Shown here piece by piece: positions 40,985 to 50,865 of a stretch of DNA of 64,000 nucleotides. The first letter of the stretch is position 1; each line of letters opens with the position of its first letter. Under the pieces are notes generated by a model. It did no database searches, was not told the DNA's origin, and saw nothing but the letters and a program-made list of their open reading frames with translations. The position numbers and the translations under genes were made by a program. The DNA lies in NCBI GenBank assembly GCA_030323885.1, contig CM059198.1, positions 79,615,911 to 79,679,910 on the forward strand, read 5' to 3'. The stretch is from Branchipolynoe longqiensis. Taxonomy: Eukaryota > Annelida > Polychaeta > Phyllodocida > Polynoidae.

Positions 40985-41556
40985 GTAATACTTATCTCGA
41001 GAAAAGCCCCTCCCGCTTTCAACGTCGAATCACATTCAATAAGCCATTTCTCACGTGGCGCTCTCGGCAGTAACTGAACCCCATTGTATGTCTCTGCGAA
41101 TTTATGAAACCATTCAAGATCGAGAAAAATATCCCTATCAAACTCATGCATACCTGTATATGGGGAAGCTCTTAGCGCGGCCAAAATCCTATTAGAAAAG
41201 CGAACTGCTGGCTTGATACATTTTGAGAGGTGTTGCAGCTTGCCCGCCAAACTTTGAAATTGTTTCTTCGACGCCTTCTTCTTACTAACCCAAAGTTTAC
41301 AATCTTCCAGAACCGCCCTAATTTTGTCATCAGGCAACGTCACTTTCAACACCAGTGCATCTATCACGAAGCCCAGCCAAGTGAGTACCTGCGCCGGAGC
41401 AGTACACTTTTCTAGTGCTAACGTAAGTCCCAAGTCTGTTGCTAACTGCAAGAACCTAGCATATGCCTGTTTAGCCTTGTCTTCCGTCGATTCCACACCC
41501 ACAAAGTCATCTAGGTAACAGAGACTAAAGAAACGTTCATTCCTGAGCAGCCACAC
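40945..41556 (-). pseudogene. DIRS-2 RT palm, thumb and start of RNase H
   Basis: The catalytic box is intact: FFSLCYLDDFVGVES. Then come ALEKCTAPAQVLTWLGFVID, KKQFQSLAGKLQHLSKCI and RFSNRILAALRA, and the first RNase H block. The frame is 203 codons. Confidence 0.87.
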
Positions 41557-42061
41557 TATCGCCCTTGTAGTACGCGCACATGCCAGGGCGGACGTGCGGC
41601 AACCAAAAGGCGGCGCTACATCGACATATGCCTAGTAATGGGAAAGCGAGCGGACAAACCCTCAGCTGTCTGTACGCTCTCGATAGGTCTGCACCCCACA
41701 GCCACGAGTCAGGTCCCAGCCTAGTCAGCCTCTCTGAGAGCGTCGAGACAGACGGCAGGGTAAAGTTAAATGGGACACCTAGATAATAACCCTTCCGAAT
41801 CCCCGCGTTCACACTTCTCCCGGGAGGAAAGCTTAAGTCAATTATGATTCTCTTAGCCGTCAAATTCTTTTTTGGCCTAGTCATCATTGGACTCCGTTGA
41901 AACCATGGCTCGAATGGCGGTGAGGAGAAAGGGCCTAGCAGAGCATCATGTGACAATTCCGTATTAATAAACTTCAAAATATGAAAGTCCGCCTCCGCAG
42001 CAACCGTGTGATTCTTATAGGTCGAGGACGGCTCGACGTAGCTGTATAATCTAACGGCCAC
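41537..42061 (-). pseudogene. DIRS-2 RT fingers
   Basis: It reads FINTELSHDALLGPFSSPPF, RSPMMTRPKKNLTAKRIIID, VNAGIRKGYYLGVPFNFTLP and LWGADLSRAYRQL (first catalytic Asp). It shifts frame near 41630, so the block between the first Asp and YLDD is read in a different frame. Confidence 0.85.
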
Positions 42062-42723
42062 CCAAATTCAAGATGGTCGACCAACATAGTATCCGGATAA
42101 TCTTTAAGACACTCCCACCATTTTGGAATAAGCAAGCCTGAGACTAACGGAATACATGCTTTAAGATAGTTGGGCAGACCTGGGGCCCTCACCGCATCAT
42201 AAGTTAACTTATATTCCTTCCAAATATGCCATGCATCCTCATTAGTAGTAGGCCAGAAAGAGCCCAAAGTGTCACGATAACCTAACGCGGTGGGGGGAGG
42301 TGGAAAGGCTGATTGCCTTTCTTCATGCTCTAACAACAAGGCTAACTCAACCGACGTATCAAACCAGTTAAATACGACAGGTGGCACTTCCACAACATTA
42401 TCAGAAACAGGCAAAGAACAGTTTGATATCACCCTACCATGCAGAACCTGATGTTGTGACGCGAGTTGCTGTGCACCCGCCCCGCCCAACCTTGCTGACT
42501 CGCACGTGTGATCCAAGTCAATAGCTTGTAGAGGGGGTTCTACCACATGGCCCGACAGCTCAATTGGCTGGGGAGCTGCGGGTGGGGAGGGGGGGGGGGA
42601 GGGGGAAGGGTGTGGCACTTGACAAGGGGCTGTTAGGAGGGGTACCCACTGCCTGCCTGCGTACTGCCACCAACCGCGCAGGCTCCACGTGGCCCGAGAA
42701 TGATCGCGCCGGCCGCAACCCAC
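41974..42723 (-). CDS. DIRS-2 pol N-terminal extension
   Basis: A 249-codon frame that overlaps the end of gag by about 160 bases. A Pro/Ser-rich start is followed by the conserved pre-RT part: LPNYLKACIPLVSGLLIPKW, CLKDYPDTMLVDHLEFG. The same block precedes RT in DIRS-1 and DIRS-4. The frame shifts near 42035 to the RT fingers. How pol is expressed from the gag transcript is open: a 31-base stretch with splice-like ends (42739-42769) would put the two in one frame if removed. Confidence 0.75.
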   Translation of the reverse strand: MGCGRRDHSRATWSLRGWWQYAGRQWVPLLTAPCQVPHPSPSPPPSPPAAPQPIELSGHVVEPPLQAIDLDHTCESARLGGAGAQQLASQHQVLHGRVISNCSLPVSDNVVEVPPVVFNWFDTSVELALLLEHEERQSAFPPPPTALGYRDTLGSFWPTTNEDAWHIWKEYKLTYDAVRAPGLPNYLKACIPLVSGLLIPKWWECLKDYPDTMLVDHLEFGWPLDYTATSSRPRPIRITRLLRRRTFIF

Positions 42724-44101
42724 ACGTACAGCTACTCGCTAGTAAACAAGAACACAAAATATCACTTACAGCAGCCGGAGCGGCAGCGGGTTCTGCCCCC
42801 GCTTTCTTGTCGGTGAAATGCCTCTTTTTGAAGGAGTCCTGCTCCCTATGAACCAGTTGACGCCTAAACTTATATGCGCACCAAGCGCATATGTGCGGGT
42901 ATCTATCTGGAAGAACGCCATGGGAAGAAGTGAACCCACACTCCTTCCCCCAATTCCACAAATAACATGGTTTCCCGTCTGCTTCCTTTGAAAAATCCTC
43001 CCTACTATTAATAGGTGCAGCTGCCACTGCCGCCGCGGGAGCAGGAGCTGCCATGTGCTGCGCGACCACCTGCTGTCTCGCCGGCTCCGCCATGTGGTAT
43101 TGTTGTGGTCTTGCCTGCAGTGCCCGCACCGCCTCCGTACACACGTCACGTTGCAAACCTTTAATTGCCGCTACATCGTGCCACCCCTGTTTAATACGCC
43201 CATCGTCCACCATCTGAAATATCTTCTCCGACCACCGCCGGCATGTCAGCCAATCCCACGTTATGGCCATTATTGCCAATTCCTCCTTGTGCTGCAGAAG
43301 AGGTGGGACCCAATGCTTTGGAAATGATGGCTGAGCGGCAAACCTACGCAACGCCGCAAAGTACTCTGCCCATGTAGCCTCTCCTAGTGCTATCTTCCTA
43401 CACGCATCCCCTCGAGTTATGAACTGATGTGGAAACACCATCGTACCTTTAGGTTTCTGCATTGCCTGTCCTGACTCCAGCAGAACTTCCGCGGTGACTT
43501 GCGGGTACGGCATCTGTACACCCTGCCGCGGGAGTAGCTGTTGCGACTCGTGGCCTGGGGACTGGATGACTTGTTGTTGCTGCACAAGCTGGGCCGCCAT
43601 GTGGTGCTGAACCGCTGCAGGCGGCAAAGGCTGTACATACGACGCTGCCGCTGCTGAATACGCACGGGTAATCACCGGTGTAACCCGTTGCTGCTCCGGC
43701 GACAGCACGGGTGGGGCATTGGCCGCGACCGGCCTAGGGGTAGACTGCGCCTGAAGCACCAACCTCGGTGGCGCAAGCCTTAGAACCGACGGCACAGGTG
43801 AAACCGGTGCCCACGTTGCCGCCGCTATCCTCTCAAGCACTTCCAGTCTATTCGCAAATTCTTCTGCTTCTTGGGACTGCCTCCTCCTCTGCTGAATAAC
43901 CGTACCATGTTGCCTCGCGCGCCCCCGCACCGCCCGTGCTGCCTGCGGTACTGGCACCGCTACTTCATTTGCCTCAACCGCACCTTGCGCCTCCGCTACC
44001 GCCCGCCTTGGCCTCACCTCTCGCGCCGCTCTGTTCGGCTGCCTTCTCCTAGCCACCGCAGTGAGTGGGGGCCTACCCCTTCGCTTCTTTGCTGGCGGCA
44101 T
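42560..44101 (-). CDS. DIRS-2 gag
   Basis: An open frame of 513 codons from ATG at 44101. It has a basic N-terminus (MPPAKKRRGRPPLTAVARRR), a Gln/Ala-rich region, and a helical capsid-like region (ALGEATWAEYFAALRRFAAQ, AITWDWLTCRRWSEKIFQMV) near residues 235-310. A cysteine/histidine segment follows near residues 385-415: GKPCYLWNWGKECGFTSSHG, then HICAWC. DIRS-3 shares both (SEATWPEYFATL; GRPCNLWNWGNECGFRTSHG), so these are conserved functional parts. The last 60 codons are low complexity and may not be translated if the 31-base segment is spliced. Confidence 0.82.
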   Translation of the reverse strand: MPPAKKRRGRPPLTAVARRRQPNRAAREVRPRRAVAEAQGAVEANEVAVPVPQAARAVRGRARQHGTVIQQRRRQSQEAEEFANRLEVLERIAAATWAPVSPVPSVLRLAPPRLVLQAQSTPRPVAANAPPVLSPEQQRVTPVITRAYSAAAASYVQPLPPAAVQHHMAAQLVQQQQVIQSPGHESQQLLPRQGVQMPYPQVTAEVLLESGQAMQKPKGTMVFPHQFITRGDACRKIALGEATWAEYFAALRRFAAQPSFPKHWVPPLLQHKEELAIMAITWDWLTCRRWSEKIFQMVDDGRIKQGWHDVAAIKGLQRDVCTEAVRALQARPQQYHMAEPARQQVVAQHMAAPAPAAAVAAAPINSREDFSKEADGKPCYLWNWGKECGFTSSHGVLPDRYPHICAWCAYKFRRQLVHREQDSFKKRHFTDKKAGAEPAAAPAAVSDILCSCLLASSCTCGLRPARSFSGHVEPARLVAVRRQAVGTPPNSPLSSATPFPLPPPLPTRSSPAN

Positions 44102-44200
44102 GCTATCCTTACAAGTGCGGGAACACCTGGCTGATATAGACGAGTCCAGTTGAAGCGCTGTTGACTGGATGGTGCCGGGGCGGAAAGTGAGGCGAGGGAG

Positions 44201-44832
44201 GGCATATGTTAATTAGGAAAGATCGTGGGAGGGAGGGGGGAGTTGCCTCATGGCCAAATTACACATGTTGACCTCGCCAACATATGCAACATAAATAAAC
44301 TAGTGACCATAACACAACAAGGTGAAGGCAGTCAGTGAAAGCAACTATTGGTAACCAAACAACTAACCAATTGTAGAACTCACATAAGGTTGGGGGATGT
44401 GGAAGAATGCTTAGAAACGGAGAAAGAATGCATGCAGTAGATAGCTACACAACAACTGAAAGTGATAAAACAAGGGGAATCACGCGATTATTACTGTCTA
44501 GCAGCAAAAACAAGTCATTCCACTTAACCGTTATGGGCAGCATACATATACACAAAACAAACAACATATTACATTTATTTTGGCAATTCTGAAATACGTA
44601 TATAACAGATGCGAGTTGGTACAATATATTATATTGTGTCTTATTAACAGACTTCACTCATTTTTCAAATTATGTTGCTTGTGTTCCAACATGGTGTTGT
44701 GTTAATTTCTGACTGCAATATTTGTATAGCACGTAGATAGTATCACACAGACTTAATACTAGCACAATTGATATCCGATTACCAGCATGATACTATTAAA
44801 CATGGATTCGATCGAACGTTTATATTTGTCAG
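44201..44832. other. Intron sequence, no gene seen
   Basis: Unique AT-rich sequence. TATTTGTCAG at 44823-44832 is the acceptor of EGF exon 3. Confidence 0.55.
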
Positions 44833-44919
44833 AATGTATTCCGGGATGGAGAGGTGTCCACTGTGAAATTCATACCGCATGTGAATATACTGCCAATCTT
44901 ACAACTGGAACATGTGTCG
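44833..44919 (+). CDS. EGF-like exon 3 of a multi-EGF gene
   Basis: An 87-base exon with acceptor TTTGTCAG and donor GTAAGC, phase 1 at both ends. It encodes CIPGWRGVHC, then ACEY and TTGTC: a half-repeat with the C-x-x-G-W-x-G-x-x-C element of EGF modules. It has one fewer cysteine pair than exon 1 (no C-x-C block), so this unit is diverged. The next exon is only 3.1 kb away. Confidence 0.78.
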
Positions 44920-45596
44920 GTAAGCATACTGTACTTAATGCTATTTATTGCAGAAAGCTATGTATTTAAATACTATCAGGATGGCTTGGAACTAAAGAAT
45001 GCGATGCAGCCGCTTCAATACAAATGAGGTGTAGGGCCACAGTAAATGATCAATAATACATATATTCAATAGTAGGCCCTACATTACATTTCATATCAAG
45101 ATGACGCGTGACAAATATCATGTGCTTAGCATTATGTAGTTGTATAGAGCGGCAACATTCTATTTTATCTGAAACGTGTTAATGTTAGTCACAGTCAGGT
45201 ATCAGCATTGAATTTATATCTCCCATATAACAGATCTCCATAAAAGTATGTCTGAACGCTTTGACTTCTGGTTAACGAATCTTTATTCACCATCCAGGGG
45301 TCGAACTGCCGGCACCCACGCGACTACTATATCATCTCATTAGCATATTCCTTTGTTCTCTCGGCGTGCCTAGATACCTTCTACGCATATGATTACATTA
45401 TTGACTTCACATTCTGTCTAGTTAATGGAAGTATTAAGTGCTCTCAGTGTTTACAGATGTAAACAACTTATGTCATCACTGTGTATCTGAAATATGCATT
45501 TGTAGGCAACACTCAAATGTCGCCAACATTGAAATCCACATAATTTTGTTAAATTGTTCTATGCAAATGCAATTTTTGTAAATGCAGATATTTGTA
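44920..45596. other. Intron sequence with an LTR relic
   Basis: No coding signal apart from the LTR relic at 45238-45397. Confidence 0.55.
45238..45397 (-). repeat. Diverged LTR relic of Gypsy family A
   Basis: The + strand reads GTCTGAACGCTTTGACTTCT, then CTTTATTCACC, GCCGGCA, ATATCATCTCATTAGCATAT and ACGCATATGATTACA, in the same order as the minus-strand LTRs at 2994 and 36574. It has no coding part attached. The 5' TGTGATAT end is mutated. Confidence 0.7.
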
Positions 45597-46857
45597 GAAC
45601 AGTCCATGTAGAAAGCCTAAATATGCGTATAACACTGCATGTAGAAAGCCTAAATACGCATATAACAGTGCATGTAGAGAGCCTAAATATGCGTATAACA
45701 GTCCATGTAGAAAGCCTAAATATGCGTATACCAGTGCATGTAGAAAGCCTAAATATGCATATAACAGTGCATGTAGAGAGCCTAAATACGCGTATAACAG
45801 TGCATGTAGAAAGCCTAAATATGCGTATAACAGTGCATGTAGAAAGCCTAAATACGCATATAACAGTGCAAGTAGAAAGCCTAAATATGCGTATAACAGT
45901 GCATGTAGAAAGCCTAAATACGCGTATAACAGTGCATGTAGAAAGCCTAAATATGCATATAACAGTCCATGTAGAAAGCCTAAATATGCGTATAACAGTG
46001 CATGTAGAAAGCCTAAATACGCATATAACAGTGCATGTAGAGAGCCTAAATACGTGTATAACAGTGCATGTAGAAAGCCTAAATATGCATATAACAGTGC
46101 ATGTAGAAAGCCTAAATACGCATATAACAGTGCATGTAGAAAGCCTAAATATGCGTATAACAGTGCATGTAGAAAGCCTACATACGCATATAACAGTGCA
46201 AGTAGAAAGCCTAAATATGCGTATAACAGTGCATGTAGAAAGCCTAAATACGCGTATAACAGTGCATGTAGAAAGCCTAAATATGCGTATAACAGTCCAT
46301 GTAGAAAGCCTAAATATGCGTATAACAGTGCATGTAGAAAACCTAAATACGCATATAACAGTGCATGTAGAAAGCCTAAATACGCGTATAACAGTGCATG
46401 TAGAAAGCCTAAATATGCGTATAACAGTGCATGTAGAAAGCCTAAATACGCGTATAACAGTGCATGTAGAAAGCCTAAATACGCGTATAACAGTGCATGT
46501 AGAAAGCCTAAAAATGTGTATAACAGTGCATGTAGAAAGCCTAAATACGCGTATAACAGTGCATGTAGAAAGCCTAAATATGCGTATAACAGTGCATGTA
46601 GAAAGCCTAAATACGCATATAACAGTGCAAGTAGAAAGCCTAAATACGCGTATAACAGTGCATGTAGAAAGCCTAAATACGCATATAACAGTGCATGTAG
46701 AAAGCCTAAATATGCGTATAACAGTGCATGTAGAAAGCCTAAATACGCGTTTAACAGTGCATGTAGAAAGCCTAAAAATGTGTATAACAGTGCATGTAGA
46801 AAGCCTAAATACGCGTATAACAGTGCATGTAGAAAGCCTAAATATGCGTATAACAGT
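45597..46857. repeat. 33-base satellite array, about 38 copies
   Basis: The unit is CCTAAATACGCGTATAACAG followed by TGCATGTAGAAAG. Variants at a few fixed sites (TATGCG/TACGCA/TACGCG, GCATG/CCATG/GCAAG, AAAATGTG) are arranged in blocks that recur, for example the GCAAG variant near 45868, 46198 and 46628 and the AAAATGTG variant near 46508 and 46772. 33 is divisible by three and the unit lacks stops in most frames, so frames of over 400 codons are open on both strands. I do not consider them genes. Confidence 0.95.
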
Positions 46858-46894
46858 AATGGCACAATCAAAAATATAATCACAAATCAATACA

Positions 46895-47045
46895 AGGCTC
46901 TGCCAGTTTGGATTTCCACCGCTGCATATAACTTATGGCATCATAAACGGCCAGTTGCTCTCATACCATGTCTATATGGTTTTGGAGACCAACGGTCCCG
47001 TGAGTCGGTAAAAGCGTCAGCTCAGGTATTATATTGACCAACTGT
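46895..47045 (+). repeat. SINE body, truncated copy
   Basis: Shares CTCTGCCA.TTTGGATTTCCACCGCTG, ATAACTTA..GCATCAT.AA.GGCC and TTGCTCTCATACCATGTCTAT with the minus strand of 55625-55780. The tRNA-like head is absent, so the copy starts in the body. It lies 40 bases after the 33-base satellite. Confidence 0.75.
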
Positions 47046-48034
47046 CTAACGGTGAAATCAAGCCTACTCAGACTTATCCGTCACCGCCTGTATACATTTA
47101 AAAAATGTAGATAATGACTACATAACCAATGTCAACCCCAACAAAGGCTCTGTTTAGCACATTTAAATGTTCTATGCAAGCACAGAGGATTACATTTCTA
47201 GTAATAATGCACAAATGCAATTCACCAACATTCTGCTTTTGGTGCACTGAGTAAAAGTGGCAATCCTTATAGATTGGTCATGTGTCCATTCCTCATTCAG
47301 AGCATGGTGGCTAAGCGTTCGCTGATGACTGTGGGAGCACTTGCTTTAATAGTATGTTATTGTGGTAATATCTATACAAGAAATGCTACTTTTCATAAAA
47401 ATAGTCGGACGTTTCTAAGAGTCCTGTGGGACTCCCGTGTTCCCACTCTAGATTCAGCCACATACCTACGGTGCTTAGTTTTCTGCTATAGAAGTTTATT
47501 CTGCTGAATAAGTTCTTTTGCCAGTGTCAAAGCCCTGGTCTTCCAGGCATTTTTTCAATTCGGGATTATTCACATAAAAATTGTATATAGAGTAATTAAG
47601 GTATTATAAGGTGAGTTAACAATAGCCGTTGAATACACAATTTGCAGCATGTAGCGCAATGGAATTTTGATATTTACCCACAAGTCCCACAGCAACATGG
47701 CAACAGTAATGTCATATGATTGCATCAACCATAGTTAGGGTATTGTCATGGTATTTAGAATGTAAGCAGATGCTATCTTCTGTATTCAATTGGTAAAGTT
47801 GTGATAACTTTCAACGGGTTGTGTGTGGTCAGTTGGAGTTAAACAAGTAGTATATAAATGTCAGTTTGATAGGAATATTCTAGTGTTATCTGATCGTGGT
47901 TAGCTGTGTGAGTTTGTCATTTGCAGTTTGTTGTTTTAGTGTTGACAGTCACCTGCCAAGCGATTTGGGTCCTGCTGTTGTGGTGGGCTGTTAGTAACAC
48001 ATCACCGATTAAATGTATGACATTTTGCTTCCAG
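47046..48034. other. Intron sequence, no gene seen
   Basis: Contains a copy of the dispersed hairpin repeat at 47490-47545. Otherwise unique. It ends with the acceptor TTGCTTCCAG of EGF exon 4. Confidence 0.55.
47490..47545 (+). repeat. Dispersed hairpin repeat, copy 4 (degenerate)
   Basis: AGTTTATTCTGCTGAATAAG, then TTCTTTTGCCAGTGTCAAAG and CCCTGGTCTTCC. The first palindrome (TTATTC..GAATAA) is intact. Confidence 0.55.
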
Positions 48035-48193
48035 ATTGCATAGCAGGCACTTTTGGCAAAGGATGTCTAAGCGTTTGTAATTGTGCTGACCAATCAGAAG
48101 TATGTCAGCCACGTAACGGCCGTTGTTCCATAACTGGATGTATGGCAGGGTACAGTGGTATAAACTGCTTAGAATATAGCGCTGTACAAGAAG
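48035..48193 (+). CDS. EGF-like exon 4 of a multi-EGF gene
   Basis: A 159-base exon with acceptor GCTTCCAG and donor GTACCA, phase 1 at both ends. It encodes a complete module: CIAGTFGKGC, VCNCADQSEVC, GRCSITGCMAGYSGINC, with eight cysteines in the same spacing as exon 2. The last residues (YSAVQE) form a short linker. The donor is weaker than those of exons 2 and 6. Confidence 0.87.
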
Positions 48194-48303
48194 GTACCAA
48201 ATATTATTCATTTTAATGTTCACATTCCGTATTTGCTAAAAACAAAGTTAACCAGGTTGGAGAGCTTACGTCCTTTTAGCTATGGTGGTCATTTGACCAC
48301 CGA

Positions 48304-49105
48304 GTTAATTACCAAGGTCGAACTGTATATAAGATGAATGTGCAGTTTGAGAGTTTGGGCTGTGACGCACTGAGCTTTGGGATGTTTTCATATTGGAATA
48401 CATCACTAGAAAGCAAAAGGTTATATCTAAATTTCTGAATTTTCTGAGCACATTTAGTTAGGATCGGATTAAGTAAATTAACAGTGAATATTAGGAAATA
48501 ATTCATTAGTTACAACAAATGGCTACAGGCGAGAACTGCCTATGATAGTACTGTGTTGGTATAGCCATACATCCCAAACAATAGGGGAACCTTCAGTCAA
48601 CCATGGTGTATATGCTGGTCTGTGGCCTACTCATATACTTCCACTTGACACTGGGGGAGGTCGTGTGGGGACTGTTGTTCATCATTTAGATATATTTTTG
48701 TCTACAAATATATATTTACATAATATATCATTCACTGTGATTATACATCTTATGCATGAGGACCATGTATATCACTTATCTTGCTGATACAAAAACAAAA
48801 AAAAAACATTAGCTAAAATATTATTGCATTAAAATTTGATTTATTTTATATTTGGGAGGCGGGGGAGGGAGGCCCTGAGCCGGAAGCTAGGAGGCCTGGC
48901 CCCGGGAGTCCCTTTCAGGGAGGCTAGGAGGACCGGAGCAGGGAGGCCGGGAGGGAGCAGGGAGGCCGGGAGGGCAGGGAGGCCCGAGCAGGGTGGCGGG
49001 AGGCAGGGAGGCAGGGAGCCCCGGCGCAGGGAGGCCAGGTCGTATATATAGACCTATATACATATGCATATATACATAAATATATGCATAATCCTTGGCC
49101 GGCTG
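48304..49105 (+). repeat. Left arm of the foldback element
   Basis: A TATATAAG sequence lies 22 bases from the tip. The GC-rich minisatellite at 48853-49040 (GGGAGGCCGGGAGG-type units) interrupts the similarity with the other arm. A perfect palindrome GGTGGTCATTTGACCACC (48284-48301) lies immediately outside the tip. Confidence 0.82.
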
Positions 49106-49959
49106 AGCTGCTGCTGCTGCCACCACAGACTTACTCCGCTTCGTAGCCATCGGTAGTCTGTAACAATCGAAAGAAAGTTACTATAAACCCCATAAATTAC
49201 TAAACGTCACAACAGGTTAACAAAAACCACATCTGTGCATCTAGTGGTTAACATATTTACACCGTTCCCATACAGGCATGAGCAAGCTAAAGTGTATAGT
49301 CATAGGTATGTGGTTTGAAACCAAAACCATTCGAGGGGTAGGGACCAGTGTATCGGTAGCCTCCCACACTCTCTGTTCCATACACTCCCCCCTGCGGCTA
49401 CTGCGCCAGCAAGTTGGAGAACATGCTACAAAATTCGGAGGTACGGCTAAAACATGTGGGGAGTCCAACAAAGAAATCCAGGATTAATTTCCAACGCGAA
49501 TCCATAAAAAAAAACGAGGAAAAATACCTAACGAGATGTGGCTCCAGCCAATATCGCTCTACGTTTGGCAATGGGTGGCTTGTAGAACAAAGGAAAAAAT
49601 GGCTCTTTGTTTTACTGGTGTTACACAATCTGTAAAACACCGATAAAAGTAACAATAACAATCCAAAGTTCTAATAACTTAGTCATAACATGCCACAAGG
49701 TATCATAACCAAAGTGCACTACTTTCAATATCAATACTTACAGTTAGTCCGTCGTTGTAGATCAAAAACTGCCAGAGCAACTCAACGAAAATCCTCCCAT
49801 CGTGAGTTGATTATGCTAATTGTTGGACCCAGATGTGCTTCCTTCTCCCTAGGCTAAGACTAGCCTGAGGCTTAGAAGCGAGGTAAAATATATATCTGTA
49901 TGCATGTACATGTATGGACATATATGTAGACATGATTTCTATATATATATAATGCATAT
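49106..49959. other. Middle of the foldback element, unassigned
   Basis: On the minus strand an ATG at about 49150 opens MATKRSKSVVAAAAAQPAKD, but a GTAAGT lies within its seventh codon region, so it could be a short first exon. On the + strand a 73-codon frame (49414-49635) has a basic stretch (GSPTKKSRINFQRESIKKNE). Neither is recognised. Confidence 0.35.
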
Positions 49960-50854
49960 ATGTGTGTATTATGTTTATACATATAAATGTATGTAAGTCT
50001 ATATATGGATATACATGTATGCATATACATGCATATATATTGGTCTATATATATGTCCATATATATAATTATATACGACCCAGTGCTGAGACTCCCGTCC
50101 TCCCGGCGCTGGGACTCTCTGCCTCCCGGCGCCGGGACTCTCTGCCTCCCGGCGCTGGGACTCTCTGCCTCCCGGCGCCGGGACTCTCGGCCTCCCGGCG
50201 CCGGGACTCTCGGCCTCCCCGCGCTGGGACTTTCGGCCTCCCGAGGCCGAGTCTCCCGGCCTTCCCTTAAATAATATGAATAGAAATATAAAGTGATAAC
50301 GAACAATAAAATAAATAAAATATATATATACAATAATATTTAAGGTAAGTTTATCTTAATGTACCAGCAAGAAAACCCATATTTGTGGCGATTATGCATC
50401 AAATGCATAATCACAGTGCATTATTTATTATGAATATATATAGGTATGCACAAAAAACCCATCTAAATGATGTACACCAGTCCCCACAGGACCTCCTCCC
50501 CCAGTTTCAAGTGGAATTATATGAGTAGGCCACAGACCAGCATATACCCCCATGGTTAACTGGAGGTGCCCCTCTTGTTTGGGATTAATGGCTATACCAA
50601 CACAGTACTATCATAGGCAGTTCTGGCCTGTAGCCATTTGTTGTAACTAATGAATTATTTCCTAATTTTCACAGTTAATTTACTCAGTCCGGTCCTAACT
50701 AAATGTCCTCGGAATATTCAGGAATTTAGATATAGTCTTTTGCTTTCTAGTGAAGAATTCCAATATGAAAACATCCCCAAACTCAGTGTGCCACAACTAT
50801 ATTTGTGAATCTGCACATTAATCCTATATAAAAGTCGACCTTGGTAATTGAACC
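49960..50854 (-). repeat. Right arm of the foldback element
   Basis: Inverted partner of 48304-49105. Its minisatellite (50085-50265) has a 23-base unit around CCTCCCGGCGC.GGGACTCTC, about seven copies. A perfect palindrome TTGAACCGGGGTTCAA (50848-50863) overlaps the tip. Confidence 0.82.
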
Positions 50855-50865
50855 GGGGTTCAAAT

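Larger units (their letters stand above)
39290..44200 (-). mobile_element. DIRS-2: tyrosine-recombinase retrotransposon with long gag
   Basis: A minus-strand element of about 4.9 kb: gag (44101-42560), pol with RT and RNase H (42723-40577), and tyrosine recombinase (40517-39571). An AATAAA signal on the minus strand lies at about 39303. Base composition is moderate, unlike DIRS-1 and DIRS-4. RT, RNase H and recombinase active-site residues are all present and the breaks are single frameshifts, so it is the best preserved DIRS in the window. The exact ends and inverted termini were not resolved. Confidence 0.85.
48304..50854. mobile_element. Foldback element with ~0.8-0.9 kb inverted arms
   Basis: The left arm (48304-49105) and the right arm (about 49960-50854) are inverted repeats over almost their full length: AATTACCAAGGTCGA at both tips, then many shared blocks (CAAATGGCTACAG, GATAGTACTGTGTTGGTATA, GGCCTACTCATATA) and an AT-rich segment with TATATAGACC. 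Each arm also carries a GC-rich minisatellite. The middle (49106-49960) has small frames but no transposase motif I can name. No target duplication was found. The unit is non-autonomous as far as can be seen. Confidence 0.8.

Noticed and set aside
45597..46857. CRISPR-like array
   Set aside because: Units are contiguous tandem copies with no spacers, and the window is eukaryotic.
45549..47037. Frames of 327-444 codons on both strands
   Set aside because: They are produced by the stop-free 33-base satellite. Several overlapping frames on both strands are equally long, which a real gene would not do.
49261..49661. Short frames in the middle of the foldback element as a transposase
   Set aside because: No DDE, recombinase or HUH motif; the frames are too short to claim.
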